64,000 bases of DNA, taken from NCBI GenBank assembly GCA_965230535.1, contig OZ246009.1, positions 1,488,001 through 1,552,000 of the forward strand. Direction: 5' to 3'. The notes under the pieces were generated by a model. It did not search any database. It had not been told where the DNA came from and saw only the letters and a program-made list of their open reading frames with translations. Source of the DNA: JAUILH01 sp965230535 (GTDB lineage: Bacteria; Bacteroidota; Bacteroidia; Flavobacteriales_D; JAUILH01). A program made the translations under genes and the position numbers. Positions 52,987 through 61,245 of this stretch are shown here, in pieces (positions within the stretch are counted from its first letter, which is position 1; every line of letters starts with the position of its first letter).

Positions 52987-54663
52987 ATGCTACTAAACAA
53001 ATCATTCACTTTGATGTTTGCGCTCGTTCTGGGCACCACATCAATAGCTCAGGATAAGAGAGCTCCAAGAGAACTCAGTGACAATTCAAGAAAAGCATTA
53101 GACAAAGCCCAAAACACAGCCGGAAGAAATAACAACGATCAGGCAAGAAATGCAGTTGGACAGGTCATTACCATCGCATCAGGAGTGGAGAATAATGAGT
53201 TGGGAGAAGCAGATGAAACACCAATTAAGGTAATTGGCAGACTTCCTCAAAAGCAGAGAGAAGAAATCAATGTTATAGTAGATGAGCAGTTGGAAAGACC
53301 AGAAGTGATCTCTCAACCTGAAGAAGTCAAATTCTGGACAATCTTTAAGGACATCATTAACCGTCCTAATGCCACAGTTTGTACCGGAAGTAGCCATGGA
53401 GATCCTCATTTGAAAACTTACGATGGCCATAAGTACGACCTCATGTCGGTAGGCGAATTTGTAATGAGCAGATCAACAGCTGGTCATTTTGAGGTACATA
53501 CGCGTCAAAAATCCAGCGGACCAGGTATTTCAATGAATTCAGCGGTTGCTATGAATGTCAACGGAGATACGGTTTGTATTTACGCTCAGGATTTTCCTAA
53601 TAATTCAAGACATCCGGTTAGAGTAAATGGAGAAGTCATAACAAGCGAACCTAAGCTTAGAGATGAGTTGATCAAGTTCGGAGCGAGACAACTAGGGACA
53701 CCTGTAGTAGGGGATAAGTCTAAGAGAGTCAAATTACCTCATGGCGGGATGATTAAGATGGGAGAAAAAGATTTTGAGGTTCAATGGCCAACCGGAGAGA
53801 TGGTGAAAGTTAGAATTTTCGGAAATGAGAACAGGCAATTCATGAATGTGACCCCTGTAGTATATGCCAATCAAACAGGTGCAGGGTACGAAGGTTTGAT
53901 GGGGAATGCCAATGGAGATCCAGGTGATGATTTGAAGCTATTTGGCAGTAAAGATTCTATCACGGCTATTTCGGAATTTTATCAGGTTGATGACGTGCTC
54001 AAGAAAAAGGGAGTTAAAGGCTCTATGAGAAAAGCTCAACGCAATTACAACAAAAAACTGGCAGTTGAATTTGGTGAATCCTGGAGAGTAAGTGAAGAAC
54101 AGTCCTTATTCGGGAAATTTGTAGGCTCAAAATTATTGGCTTTGGATCACACCAAATTTGAGAACAACTATGGTGGTTTGGCGGACCTTGATAAAGTTGA
54201 AGTAAGAAAAGCTAAAAAGGTATGTGAAGATGCAGGTGTGAGAAACGATTTGCTTGATGGATGCATCACAGACATTGTAAGAACAGGAAATGTTGACTTT
54301 GCAGAGGCTGCAGGAGCTGTGCCGGTTCCAAAAGATCTTGTAAGAGAAATGGGCTTTACAAATAAATTGGAGCCTATTGTAGCCAGGGATTTTTCTACAG
54401 AAAAGATTCAGCAGTTTGCGAAAGAAATCAATAAAGAAACTGCAAAGGTTAACAGACAAAATACGATTATGGAGATCTCAAAAGGGATGGCAGAAAGCAA
54501 AACGGCCTCTCCGCAACCTATGGGAAGCAGAGCTCCAAAGACAAATTCTAAAGGAAGTACTACCAAGGCGTCTACTGCCAAAACCAATTCAAAAACCGGA
54601 GGAAGTTCAACTTCTTCAAAACAACCTACCAAAACTACTACAACTAAAGCTAAGAGGAACTAA
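52987..54663 (+). CDS. secreted von Willebrand factor type D domain protein
   Basis: The 558-residue exported protein (signal MLLNKSFTLMFALVLGTTSIAQ) has a vWD domain at about 135-310, opening with HGDPHLKTYDGHKYDLMSVG and GEFVMS. GLMGNANGDPGDDLKLF (about 305-321) is the typical vWD end. Two Cys flank the domain start (VCTGSSHGDP). A helical region follows (about 325-495). The last 60 residues are low-complexity Ser/Thr/Lys/Asn with a basic end. No T9SS sorting domain is seen. vWD domains in animals mediate multimerisation or adhesion; here the role is unknown. Confidence 0.85.
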   Translation: MLLNKSFTLMFALVLGTTSIAQDKRAPRELSDNSRKALDKAQNTAGRNNNDQARNAVGQVITIASGVENNELGEADETPIKVIGRLPQKQREEINVIVDEQLERPEVISQPEEVKFWTIFKDIINRPNATVCTGSSHGDPHLKTYDGHKYDLMSVGEFVMSRSTAGHFEVHTRQKSSGPGISMNSAVAMNVNGDTVCIYAQDFPNNSRHPVRVNGEVITSEPKLRDELIKFGARQLGTPVVGDKSKRVKLPHGGMIKMGEKDFEVQWPTGEMVKVRIFGNENRQFMNVTPVVYANQTGAGYEGLMGNANGDPGDDLKLFGSKDSITAISEFYQVDDVLKKKGVKGSMRKAQRNYNKKLAVEFGESWRVSEEQSLFGKFVGSKLLALDHTKFENNYGGLADLDKVEVRKAKKVCEDAGVRNDLLDGCITDIVRTGNVDFAEAAGAVPVPKDLVREMGFTNKLEPIVARDFSTEKIQQFAKEINKETAKVNRQNTIMEISKGMAESKTASPQPMGSRAPKTNSKGSTTKASTAKTNSKTGGSSTSSKQPTKTTTTKAKRN

Positions 54664-54697
54664 GGGTCCTAAACCAAAACTATCTACGCTTAGTTTG

Positions 54698-54730
54698 AGC
54701 CGCTGCACTTATGTGTGGCGGCTTTGTTGT
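54698..54730 (+). terminator. weak rho-independent terminator after the vWD gene
   Basis: AGCCGC (54698-54703) pairs with GCGGCT (54718-54723), followed by TTGTTGTG. The T tract is interrupted. The rest of the 155-base gap up to 54818 shows nothing more. Confidence 0.45.
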
Positions 54731-54818
54731 GTTATGAGTCGTCTCCAAGACCAATGCTTCACACATTTGATCCTTCTATATATCATATTGATTAACTTAA
54801 GACCGTTTTAAATCTGAT

Positions 54819-55613
54819 ATGGAATATATACACGGTTATACGGAGGAAGAACAGGAACGTCTGAATGAACAGGCAGACTTTCTTGGACAAATGATTTATG
54901 AAGATTTGGACTTCTCGGAAGTAAATCATCTTTTGGAAATAGGATGTGGGACCGGAGCTCAAACTAAAATTCTGCTTCAGAAAAATGCTGAGATGACAAT
55001 TGAGGCTTGTGATATTTCTGAGGCTCAACTATCGGCTGCCGGAAACAATCTGAAAGGAGAAAACAAAGTCAACCTGCATTTGCTTGGCGATGGAGCCTGG
55101 CCTTTTGAAGACAATACATTTGATTGCGTATTCTTTTGCTGGGTATTGGAGCATGTGCAGGATTGTTCTCAAATCCTAAGAGAAGTCAATCGGGTTTTAA
55201 AGCCCGGCGGTAAAATCATCATGACAGAAGTATATAACCGTTCCTTTCAGTTACTCCCTTCGTCAGAAGAAATGGAACAGTATTGGAGCGCTTACAATGA
55301 ACTTCAGTTGGAAATGGGAGGAGACCCTAATGTGGGAATTAAGCTGGGGAATTATTTACAATCAGAAGGGTTTATTGAAATTCAATCCAAACCCTTGTAT
55401 GCACACAGAGATCAAAGAAATCCTCAGGAATTGCTAGGTATTCTGAATTATTGGGAAGACCTCATTTTAAGCGGAAAGGATCAACTCATTGAGGCTGGTA
55501 AAGTAGATTCAGCCTTGATTGAGCGATTGAAGAAAAGGTTTGAAGCGTACAGAAATAATAAGGAAACGATTTTCTTTTATACAGGAATACAGGCTAGTGC
55601 CAAAAAAGAATGA
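54819..55613 (+). CDS. class I SAM-dependent methyltransferase
   Basis: The 264-residue protein carries the Methyltransf_11-type fold. Motif I is LLEIGCGTGAQTKILL (about 45-60), motif II region is DISEAQLSAAGNNL, and motif III is FPFEDNTFDCVFFCWVLEH (as WPFEDNTFDCVFFCWVLEHV, about 99-118), then VNRVLKPGGKIIMTE. The substrate is unknown. Its stop overlaps the peroxiredoxin-like gene start by four bases. Confidence 0.9.
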   Translation: MEYIHGYTEEEQERLNEQADFLGQMIYEDLDFSEVNHLLEIGCGTGAQTKILLQKNAEMTIEACDISEAQLSAAGNNLKGENKVNLHLLGDGAWPFEDNTFDCVFFCWVLEHVQDCSQILREVNRVLKPGGKIIMTEVYNRSFQLLPSSEEMEQYWSAYNELQLEMGGDPNVGIKLGNYLQSEGFIEIQSKPLYAHRDQRNPQELLGILNYWEDLILSGKDQLIEAGKVDSALIERLKKRFEAYRNNKETIFFYTGIQASAKKE

Positions 55614-56221
55614 TTATGAGAAATATAATTGCAGGAATATTAATGAGTTGTTTGGCCTTTGGCGCACATGCTCAAGATCAAATGTATGAGATTTGTCCGC
55701 TAAAAGTAGGGGAGGATCTCCCTTTGAAGGCTAAAATAGTAGATGAATCAGGGAAAAAACGAACTCTGGAGGATGTGTTGAATGATCGACCTACCGTTTT
55801 GGTTTTTTACAGAGGAGGATGGTGTCCTTATTGCACACGACAACTAAGTGGTTTGCAGGCAGCCAAAAATCAAATCGATTCACTTGGATATCAGGTCGTA
55901 GCGGTATGCCCGGACGATTTTACAAAATTAGACTCAAGTATTCGAGAGTCAGGAGCTAAGTACAAATTGTATTCAGATAGCGACATCTCTCTAATTCAGG
56001 CTTTTGGTTTGGGATGGAAAGTGCATGACAAGTTGTACGATAAGTACAAAAACAAATACGGATTGGATACCGAGGAATGGTCTGGAGAAGACCATCATGT
56101 TTTACCGGTGCCTGCAGTTTATATCATAAAGAACAATGAAGTTAAATTCAATTACGTGAACCCAAAATATTCACAAAGACTTGAACCAGAGACTTTAATA
56201 GCACTTTTGAAATCGATATAA
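55610..56221 (+). CDS. exported AhpC/TSA-family peroxiredoxin-like protein
   Basis: The 203-residue protein has an export signal (MRNIIAGILMSCLAFGAHAQ) and an AhpC/TSA thioredoxin fold. The active-site segment is VFYRGGWCPYCTRQLSGL (about 63-80), with a CxxC pair instead of the single peroxidatic Cys, as in the PRX-like/DUF899-related group that may act as thiol oxidoreductases. HVLPVPAVYIIKNNEV is the cis-Pro block. ATG at 55610 overlaps the methyltransferase stop; ATG at 55616 is also possible. Confidence 0.88.
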   Translation: MIMRNIIAGILMSCLAFGAHAQDQMYEICPLKVGEDLPLKAKIVDESGKKRTLEDVLNDRPTVLVFYRGGWCPYCTRQLSGLQAAKNQIDSLGYQVVAVCPDDFTKLDSSIRESGAKYKLYSDSDISLIQAFGLGWKVHDKLYDKYKNKYGLDTEEWSGEDHHVLPVPAVYIIKNNEVKFNYVNPKYSQRLEPETLIALLKSI

Positions 56222-56227
56222 ATTCCT

Positions 56228-56235
56228 TAATTTTC
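56228..56235 (+). promoter_or_regulatory. -7 element (TAATTTTC) giving a predicted leaderless mRNA with GTG start
   Basis: One mismatch from TAnnTTTG, followed by AGTT and GTG at 56240. It lies in the 18-base gap after the peroxiredoxin-like gene. Confidence 0.4.
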
Positions 56236-56239
56236 AGTT

Positions 56240-56599
56240 GTGGCTAAGACTTGTTTGGAATGTGGAGACAACATGTACGGCAGAGCAGATAAGAAATTTT
56301 GCTCCGACCAGTGTCGCAATTCCTATAACAACAAACTTAACTCTGATACAAACAATTACGTCAGGAACATCAACAACACCCTGAGGAAGAACCGCCGAAT
56401 TTTGGCCGAACTCAACCCTAAAGGAACTACCAAAGTGTCTAAAGATCAATTGTTGTTAGCAGGATTCAACTTCAATTACTACACAAATACTTATACCACC
56501 AAACAAGGTAAAACTTATTTCTTCTGCTATGAGCAAGGGTACTTACCTCTAGAAGAAGGTCTGTATGCACTGGTCATCAAGCAGGATTATGTGAAGTAG
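56240..56599 (+). CDS. zinc-ribbon protein of unknown function
   Basis: The 119-residue protein has an N-terminal zinc ribbon: CLEC (residues 5-8) and CSDQC (about 21-25), as in KTCLECGDNMYGRADKKFCS. This is followed by a helical RNYVRNINNTLRKNRRIL region and a C-terminal beta part (NYYTNTYTTKQGKTYFFCYE). It starts at GTG. The 3' end overlaps the convergent membrane protein gene by 23 bases. Small zinc-ribbon proteins like this are common in Flavobacteriales, and their role is unknown. Confidence 0.85.
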   Translation: MAKTCLECGDNMYGRADKKFCSDQCRNSYNNKLNSDTNNYVRNINNTLRKNRRILAELNPKGTTKVSKDQLLLAGFNFNYYTNTYTTKQGKTYFFCYEQGYLPLEEGLYALVIKQDYVK

Positions 56600-57308
56600 T
56601 TCTCTTAAAACTTCTCAACTGTATTAAGGACAGAACATGCATGAATACGGCTGCCGGCATAAGCAGACCGGGAACAAGAACATAAGGGTACATTCCAAAG
56701 TCGGTAGACAATGGCGTAGTTTCGAAACCATAGATTTGCGGAAAAAATGCGGTTGACATAAATACGAAAACTGTACAAGCCAGTACTGTAAGACCAAAGA
56801 TGTTCCAGGCGGTTAACAGTTTATTTGGAAGTTTTTTGGAATAATAGACCATCAAGGCAATGATTGGAGCTGATATACCCACAACCATATCGTAATTGTA
56901 ACCCTCTATGGTCACATTTTCGTGCAAAACACCTGTTGGCAAGGAAAGAACGAACAAGGTTTCTACCACAATTCTAAACGACTGGAAAGCTGTGAGCCAT
57001 ATCGGAGGAATGCTTTGTATCCATTGCTTGTTTTTATTCTTATTGAGGAAAACGCCCATAGAAATAAACAAGGGAACAATGATCAACAACGGCATTCGTG
57101 GAGGTAAACTAAAACTTGCCAGAAAACCAGAAGTCCCCATAATGATTAGATACACTTGCCAAAGCAGCATAACCAATATTAAAACACGTTTGTATCTGGT
57201 TCTTACTTTTTCGTCTTTTACGCTTTTGTTTATGGCGTGATTTCCAATTAACAGGAGCAGTACCAATACTACCACCGAAAGCGTAATGTATCCTATTTGC
57301 AATGTCAT
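56577..57308 (-). CDS. seven-helix membrane protein, putative MarR target
   Basis: The 243-residue protein has about seven hydrophobic helices, starting TLQIGYITLSVVVLVLLLLI, and ends with a short basic tail (SLIQLRSFKRTTSHNPA). No motif of a known transporter or enzyme is visible. A 14-bp palindrome (57324-57337) lies just before the start, identical to one before the marR gene upstream, so the membrane protein is probably the regulated target of that regulator. Function is unknown. The stop lies inside the convergent zinc-ribbon gene. Confidence 0.78.
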   Translation of the reverse strand: MTLQIGYITLSVVVLVLLLLIGNHAINKSVKDEKVRTRYKRVLILVMLLWQVYLIIMGTSGFLASFSLPPRMPLLIIVPLFISMGVFLNKNKNKQWIQSIPPIWLTAFQSFRIVVETLFVLSLPTGVLHENVTIEGYNYDMVVGISAPIIALMVYYSKKLPNKLLTAWNIFGLTVLACTVFVFMSTAFFPQIYGFETTPLSTDFGMYPYVLVPGLLMPAAVFMHVLSLIQLRSFKRTTSHNPA

Positions 57309-57323
57309 GATGTGATATTTTAG

Positions 57324-57337
57324 GTTGTATATACAAC
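57324..57337. promoter_or_regulatory. palindromic operator, copy 1 (before the membrane protein gene)
   Basis: GTTGTATATACAAC is a perfect 14-bp palindrome, 15 bases before the ATG at 57308, in the 44-base gap between marR and the membrane protein gene. Length and symmetry fit a MarR dimer site. Confidence 0.65.
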
Positions 57338-57352
57338 TTGTGAGTAAAAAAA

Positions 57353-57784
57353 TTAGCTTGTAAGATTATTTAGAACCAACTGTAAAGCGTCTTCACCTTC
57401 TTCTCTGAGTTTCTTTCTGGCTGTTTTCATTGCATTTTCCCAGGCTGGAATAACTTTTTCAAGATGTACCTTGCCTTCGTGACTTATTTGGACCATGCCA
57501 TTGTCTAGTTTGGTGACATAATTCTTAGAAAATAGTCTGGTGAGATTTCGGCTCAGTGATGATTTTTCCAGATACAAAATGTCACAAATCTCTTTTTGCA
57601 TGGCTTGTGGCCGTTTGGACAAAACAAAGAGAATGCTTAGCTGACTGTTACTAAGGTCATAAGGCTTGAGTTCTTTTCTAAATATTTCGCTGACAATTCG
57701 TTGAATTCTGGAAATTCTGCCGGAAATACATAGCCTTGGGTCACATGAAGCAATGTTAGGAAAGTCGGTTTGCTCAGAATTCAT
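57353..57784 (-). CDS. MarR family transcriptional regulator
   Basis: The 143-residue protein has the winged helix of MarR regulators. LSNSQLSILFVLSKRPQAMQ (about 44-63) is the helical part, EICDILYLEKSSLSRNLTRL (about 65-84) is the recognition helix region, and NYVTKLDNGMVQISHEGKVH is the wing. A Cys-rich N-terminus (CDPRLCISGRI) could be a redox or metal sensor but this is only a guess. The true start is ATG 57784; the frame from 57817 begins inside the operator. A perfect -7 element stands four bases before the ATG and an operator lies upstream of it, suggesting autorepression. Confidence 0.9.
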   Translation of the reverse strand: MNSEQTDFPNIASCDPRLCISGRISRIQRIVSEIFRKELKPYDLSNSQLSILFVLSKRPQAMQKEICDILYLEKSSLSRNLTRLFSKNYVTKLDNGMVQISHEGKVHLEKVIPAWENAMKTARKKLREEGEDALQLVLNNLTS

Positions 57785-57787
57785 ACC

Positions 57788-57795
57788 CAAATATA
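57788..57795 (-). promoter_or_regulatory. -7 element (TATATTTG) of the marR gene
   Basis: A perfect TAnnTTTG, then GGT, then ATG at 57784, so the transcript would start at or next to the start codon. The operator at 57803-57820 covers about positions -19 to -36, overlapping the -33 region. Confidence 0.65.
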
Positions 57796-57802
57796 GAGAT
57801 TT

Positions 57803-57820
57803 AAGTTGTATATACAACTT
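57803..57820. promoter_or_regulatory. palindromic operator, copy 2 (before marR)
   Basis: AAGTTGTATATACAACTT is a perfect 18-bp palindrome containing the same 14-bp core as copy 1. It sits just upstream of the marR promoter element, in the 65-base gap after the PrsW-like gene. Confidence 0.7.
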
Positions 57821-57849
57821 CAGCGATGATTTTTAAGTATTCTGTAAGA

Positions 57850-59907
57850 TTAAATAGGAGAGGAGTAAGTTCGGCCAACATATCTGAAGTCGTCTGTTCT
57901 TAGTGAAGGTAAGTTGACATCTACATGAAGCGGGATGAGCAATAGAATGATTTCGATTCGTTCGTCTTCGAGATCATATTCCTTGTTCTTTGACCTGATT
58001 ACAATTTGCTTTGATTCGAATCCTGAGACAAGTACACTTTGATCGATCTCAAAAACATACCACCCATCTTTATCATCAATCAGAATTTCCTGAGATAGAT
58101 ATCCTGTTATTGGAAACTGTTGGCCCACATATGGATTGTCCTTCGGTGAAAATAAGCGCAACCTCAGACCGGCTATATCATTGCGAGACTTCATGCCGAG
58201 AAGAGATAAAAATCTGTCCTGGAACGGCCATTTGATTTTTGCCCATTTCCCTTTTCTCAATTTGAAATCTTCAAAAGTTGTGATGAGGTATACCCCAAAG
58301 AATACCATGAACAAGGAACTGCTTCTTAAAATGTTGCTGCTGTTTTTATGACCCAATTGATAGCTGGTGACGACATATTCTATCATCAATATCAGAATAA
58401 ATCCGGCCAGAAGAATGTAACTGACTTTGTTTCTTGTTAAACGTTTCTTGTACGAGTAAAAAGTAGATTGATTGAGTGCATTGTTCTTCATGTTCTTCCA
58501 GATATGAATGCTTATGATGAAGAAAATAAGTGTGATCACCCGCATTCCTGGAATTGGTGGACTAATCAACCAGTAGTCGTAAAATCCATGAGCGAGACAA
58601 GCTGCAACAAACCCACCAACAGGTAGGAAGTAACGCCAGTTTTTATCCTGAAAACGATATTTCATGAGTATGACGGAATAGGCAATCAGTGAGGCATCAA
58701 ACATGTGTCCAACAGAGCTCATGATGGCACGCATAGATATGATGGACATGGCGTGTTTCTCGTAATACATCACATTTTCTGCCCCGGCAAACCCAAGGGC
58801 ACTGATGCAAGCGTAGAGTAAGTAGTCGTAAGGTTCGTTGGCTGCCTTTCGGTTAATCAGAATAAAAAGCGTCCAGGGCAGAAGCTTGATAAGTTCTTCG
58901 GAACCTCCAATGACAATTGTACAGTACATGAAGTCATTGAAAGCAGAATCATAACTCAGGTACCAATCCAGTTTGTAATGGAAGAAATCATATGAATAGA
59001 AACATAGGTTAGTTGCGAGCCAACTGAGAATAAAAACGAAGAAAACGTTGATCCAACTTTCTCTTTCGAAAATGTCGATACTCCATATGTAGAAAATCCA
59101 AACCATGCAGACAAGAAAGGCAATGATGATGGTCAGCCATTCTGCGTTGCGATAAAAGTCGTTGTATATGGCAAAGGTGTAATGAGCGAAATAACCATTG
59201 TCGAAATAGTATTGTTGCTTAGGCATCTGAGGCAGATACTTGATGGCGTCCCAGTTGAGGTAGAGTTTCTTAAGTTTTGTTGGGGACTCTCTGGCAATTC
59301 TTTCCAGGTAGGTGTAGCTGGATTTCTTTAAATCCGGGTAGTGAACTTCTTTGTAGAAATAGACTTCAGCCGAATCATAGGCTCCCTGATAATAGAAGTT
59401 GAGTCCCTTAGTGTAATTAAGTCCCGGTTGATTTTGGTTCTCAACGATTAGATCGGTTTCTGAAAGTGGGTGGTTCCAGCAAATGATTTTAATGATGCCA
59501 TTGAGTATGATGCGGCGATCTTTGTCCAGATTTTGACGAGAAGTGAAATCTTCGAGTCCCTCGCATTTATCCAGAAATTTGGATACACTTTGTTCGTGAA
59601 AGAGCTCGACGAAATTCGCATAGCTCGGATCTTGCTCACATTTGTAGCGCAGCCCAGCAAGTTTGATATGCGTTTTTTGAGCACCATTGTCTCCGCTGGA
59701 CAGTTTGGCATAGAAAGCACCTTTGTCCTTTGGAGTTTTCGGAACGAATAATTGAACCGCCAGAACCGGAATCAGTCCCAGCGAGCCAAGTATGATAATC
59801 TTGTTGTACTTTTCTTTAAATGAAAAACGAGAAAAGCCTTTCTTTTCCCTTTCAATAAAATACATGAAGAGGAGCAGAAAGGCTAGTACCGCAAGATATA
59901 TGATCAT
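57850..59907 (-). CDS. PrsW-family intramembrane metalloprotease-like protein with extended N-terminus
   Basis: This 685-residue membrane protein has a PrsW-type core at about 325-450. The EExxK motif is Glu337-Glu338-Lys341 in GGSEELIKLL, then Glu377 and Asn378 in GFAGAENVMY, His401 and Asp404 in GHMFDAS, and His440 and Asp444 in AHGFYDYW. All are intact, so proteolysis within the membrane is possible. The N-terminal 250 residues are outside the family, with one helix at the start, another near 37-57 and a TPR-like soluble part (TKGLNFYYQGAYDSAEVYFY). A C-terminal domain of about 130 residues follows the last helix. It is co-oriented with the C1 peptidase gene (three bases apart). Confidence 0.85.
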   Translation of the reverse strand: MIIYLAVLAFLLLFMYFIEREKKGFSRFSFKEKYNKIIILGSLGLIPVLAVQLFVPKTPKDKGAFYAKLSSGDNGAQKTHIKLAGLRYKCEQDPSYANFVELFHEQSVSKFLDKCEGLEDFTSRQNLDKDRRIILNGIIKIICWNHPLSETDLIVENQNQPGLNYTKGLNFYYQGAYDSAEVYFYKEVHYPDLKKSSYTYLERIARESPTKLKKLYLNWDAIKYLPQMPKQQYYFDNGYFAHYTFAIYNDFYRNAEWLTIIIAFLVCMVWIFYIWSIDIFERESWINVFFVFILSWLATNLCFYSYDFFHYKLDWYLSYDSAFNDFMYCTIVIGGSEELIKLLPWTLFILINRKAANEPYDYLLYACISALGFAGAENVMYYEKHAMSIISMRAIMSSVGHMFDASLIAYSVILMKYRFQDKNWRYFLPVGGFVAACLAHGFYDYWLISPPIPGMRVITLIFFIISIHIWKNMKNNALNQSTFYSYKKRLTRNKVSYILLAGFILILMIEYVVTSYQLGHKNSSNILRSSSLFMVFFGVYLITTFEDFKLRKGKWAKIKWPFQDRFLSLLGMKSRNDIAGLRLRLFSPKDNPYVGQQFPITGYLSQEILIDDKDGWYVFEIDQSVLVSGFESKQIVIRSKNKEYDLEDERIEIILLLIPLHVDVNLPSLRTDDFRYVGRTYSSPI

Positions 59908-59910
59908 ATT

Positions 59911-61143
59911 TTAGTTGATCTTTTTAACAAGATCTTTAACCGCATCTTTGTGAAGCGTTACTGTCATCATTTTTAGTTTTACGTAGTCTTCATGGAAGAA
60001 ATAATATCCAAATTGCTTGCATTTTTCTCCACAATTTCTACTTCCGCTTCCAGAGTCTTTAATTAAGAACCAGGTTGCACCATCTTTCTCATAGTAACCT
60101 ACCATATGCATGGCATGGTCATCCGTGGTAGTCTCGTTACTAAACCTAAACTGACGTGCATTTTCGTCAATGTTTTCTGATGGAATGTCAAATGATGGGA
60201 TCACGGCGATTTGAGCTTCTGATTCAAAGCCAGCTTCAGAAACATCCCCACCAATACTGATTCCGTATCCATTCTTAATTGCGTTTTTAATCGCTTTCAT
60301 GTAATTGTCCAATGGCACATTCATGTAGTCTTCACTGTTCCACCAGTTATCAGGAACATCATACTCAGTTTTTGTCCAGTACGGCTTTTCCATTAATGAC
60401 ATCATATTTACATAGTCCGTAGGTTTAAGTTGTAAATAGTCTGTAAGGTATTGTTTAGGAGTCATGCTTTTTCCATCAACTTTAATCGTTTTTGGAGGTG
60501 CTCCCATATGAAAATCCAGAATCGATTTAACTGTGCTTACCACTTCATCTTCGTTCCACGCATTTCTTTCCTTCACTGAAGCCAGGTACGCTTCAATTTC
60601 ATCAAACATAGCTGCGTGGGTGTGAAACTTCTGTCCTTCCTTCATACCGGTATAACTCGTTCTGGGAACAGCACCATACATGTTCATGATTTTTGCAACG
60701 GCATTGGTTTCACTGCCTTCTCCCAAATTCATGTCACCTCTGTTGGCCACAAAGTACTTGGCTCTTTCAATGTACTCCCAGTAAACCGTGTGCATCTCAG
60801 ACATTTGAACTTCTTTTCCTGAAATTCGCTTTACTTCAGACTCAAAGAATGAAGTAGTGGAGAAGCACCAGCAGGTTCCCGTATTCCCCTGAGAGATTAC
60901 ACCCGTGTGCCAGATTTTTTCATACAAATCCGGGTCGGTAGGGTAGTCTTTCCCCTTGGTGTCTATTTTTAATCTTTTTCGGGTTTTAGGTGCTTCCTTT
61001 TCCTGGTCGTATTCAGTAATTCCCTTAAGGATGGTGTTCTGATAATAGCCTGGTTTGTATTCTTTGAAAGTGGCTTTGTCACCCTGTCCAAAACTCAAAA
61101 CAGAAATAAGCAAAGTACCTGTAGAAATGATTAGTTTATTCAC
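59911..61143 (-). CDS. secreted C1-type (bleomycin hydrolase-like) cysteine peptidase
   Basis: The 410-residue exported protein (signal MNKLIISTGTLLISVLSFGQ) has the papain/C1B core. The nucleophile is Cys91 in SQGNTGTCWCFSTTSFFESE, with Gln85 for the oxyanion hole, and His343 in TTDDHAMHMVGYY. The third catalytic position, normally Asn, reads Asp363 in FLIKDSGSGSRN. The C-terminus carries CGEKCKQ, a Cys pair. GTG at 61143 is the start codon. The next gene downstream, three bases away, encodes the PrsW-like protein. Confidence 0.88.
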   Translation of the reverse strand: MNKLIISTGTLLISVLSFGQGDKATFKEYKPGYYQNTILKGITEYDQEKEAPKTRKRLKIDTKGKDYPTDPDLYEKIWHTGVISQGNTGTCWCFSTTSFFESEVKRISGKEVQMSEMHTVYWEYIERAKYFVANRGDMNLGEGSETNAVAKIMNMYGAVPRTSYTGMKEGQKFHTHAAMFDEIEAYLASVKERNAWNEDEVVSTVKSILDFHMGAPPKTIKVDGKSMTPKQYLTDYLQLKPTDYVNMMSLMEKPYWTKTEYDVPDNWWNSEDYMNVPLDNYMKAIKNAIKNGYGISIGGDVSEAGFESEAQIAVIPSFDIPSENIDENARQFRFSNETTTDDHAMHMVGYYEKDGATWFLIKDSGSGSRNCGEKCKQFGYYFFHEDYVKLKMMTVTLHKDAVKDLVKKIN

Positions 61144-61193
61144 TTGATATCTTATTAGTTGAAAATCTTAAAATTGAAGCGTTAATATACGAA

Positions 61194-61219
61194 AAACGCA
61201 GGAACAAAGTCCTGCGTTT
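61194..61219 (-). terminator. rho-independent terminator of the S46 peptidase gene
   Basis: AAACGCAGGA (61194-61203) pairs with TCCTGCGTTT (61210-61219) across a six-base loop, followed on the minus strand by five T. It lies 27 bases after the S46 stop. Confidence 0.9.
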
Positions 61220-61245
61220 CAATACAAAATAAAGGGAATGTGTCT

